Assembly: GCA_964524755.1 (NCBI GenBank)
Contig: CAZGDR010000074.1
Coordinates: 1-6,055, forward strand
Reading direction: 5' to 3'
DNA: 6,055 nucleotides
DNA from: JAQVOO01 sp964524755
Lineage (GTDB): Bacteria > Spirochaetota > Spirochaetia > Sphaerochaetales > Sphaerochaetaceae
Position numbers and translations under genes: made by a program. Under the pieces are notes generated by a model. The model was not told where the DNA came from. It worked only from the letters and a program-made list of their open reading frames with translations, and searched no databases. Positions 5,952 through 6,055 of the stretch are shown piece by piece. How positions within the stretch are numbered: the first letter of the stretch is position 1; each line of letters opens with the position of its first letter.

Positions 5952-6038
5952 TTAGCTTTTCACATCTACACTGCACGTATTTGGTTTCAACCAATGTGTG
6001 GTTTGATGCTTGCTTTTGTATTTCTTACTTGCCAGCAT
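5952..6038 (-). CDS. possible small basic protein, 28 residues
   Basis: A 28-codon frame starting MLASKKYKSK, with eight basic K residues before residue 28 and one cysteine (C23), ending in TAA at 5952-5954. It is preceded by AAGGAGG (6046-6052), part of a longer AAGGAGGTGAT match to the 16S anti-Shine-Dalgarno, 7 nt before the ATG at 6038. A second ATG at 6043 is too close to that site and lies out of frame. The stop ends one base from the TIR gene's stop (5950), convergent. I recognise no family. It could be a small protein, a leader peptide, or a truncated remnant; the window edge hides its promoter. Confidence 0.4.
   Translation of the reverse strand: MLASKKYKSKHQTTHWLKPNTCSVDVKS
5981..5994. 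repeat. short inverted repeat TTGGTT-TC-AACCAA
   Basis: Perfect 6-base arms around a 2-base centre, 31 bases past the TIR stop and inside the small minus-strand frame. As RNA it would fold as a 5 bp stem with a TTCA loop, but it has few GC pairs and no following T-run, so it is at best a weak end signal for the ferritin-like/TIR transcript. Confidence 0.3.
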
Positions 6039-6055
6039 AGCATCACCTCCTTATA

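Noticed and set aside
6043..6055. TCACCTCCTTA resembles the 3' end of 16S rRNA
   Set aside because: The bases upstream do not match the conserved 16S end, and the motif is explained as the complement of a Shine-Dalgarno sequence for the minus-strand small frame.

Overview
The window looks like a piece of chromosome from an anaerobic or microaerophilic bacterium of fairly low GC. It uses strong Gram-positive-like Shine-Dalgarno sequences (AGGAGG, AAGGAGG). The gene content (FemAB-type peptidoglycan aminoacyltransferase, UPF0303 protein, iron alcohol dehydrogenase, split NapH-like iron-sulfur pair, rubrerythrin-like protein) would fit a spirochaete of the Treponema/Sphaerochaeta type or a Firmicute. 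I lean towards a spirochaete, but this is family recollection, not a search. No rRNA, tRNA, transposase, phage or CRISPR sequence is visible.

Layout. 45-1175 (-): FemAB/FemX-like peptidyltransferase, followed by a small hairpin at the left edge. 1176-1460: divergent intergenic region with an extended -10 promoter for the next operon. 1461-1946 and 1980-3158 (+): a two-gene operon of a UPF0303 (DUF336-like) protein and an iron-dependent alcohol dehydrogenase of the BDH/YqhD type. 3142-3729 and 3726-3971 (-): a translationally coupled pair, a small ferredoxin-like protein followed by a membrane [4Fe-4S] protein. The end of the pair overlaps the end of the dehydrogenase gene by 17 bp. 4166-4573 (-): an uncharacterised 135-residue protein with a good rho-independent terminator at 4121-4157. 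4574-4882: AT-rich divergent region containing a striking nested inverted repeat at 4790-4823. 4883-5362 and 5411-5950 (+): a ferritin-like diiron protein and a small TIR-like protein whose normally catalytic glutamate appears to be lost. 5952-6038 (-): a 28-codon reading frame behind a near-perfect Shine-Dalgarno sequence, ending one base from the TIR stop.

How the parts may fit. Dehydrogenase, ferredoxin pair and rubrerythrin-like protein suggest fermentative, oxygen-sensitive redox metabolism. The most unusual items are the degenerate TIR protein placed behind a diiron peroxidase-like gene, the tiny gene opposite it, and the operator-like palindromes. I see no convincing complete new defence or mobile system; the TIR gene is the only element with a possible link to immunity, and its active site looks defective.
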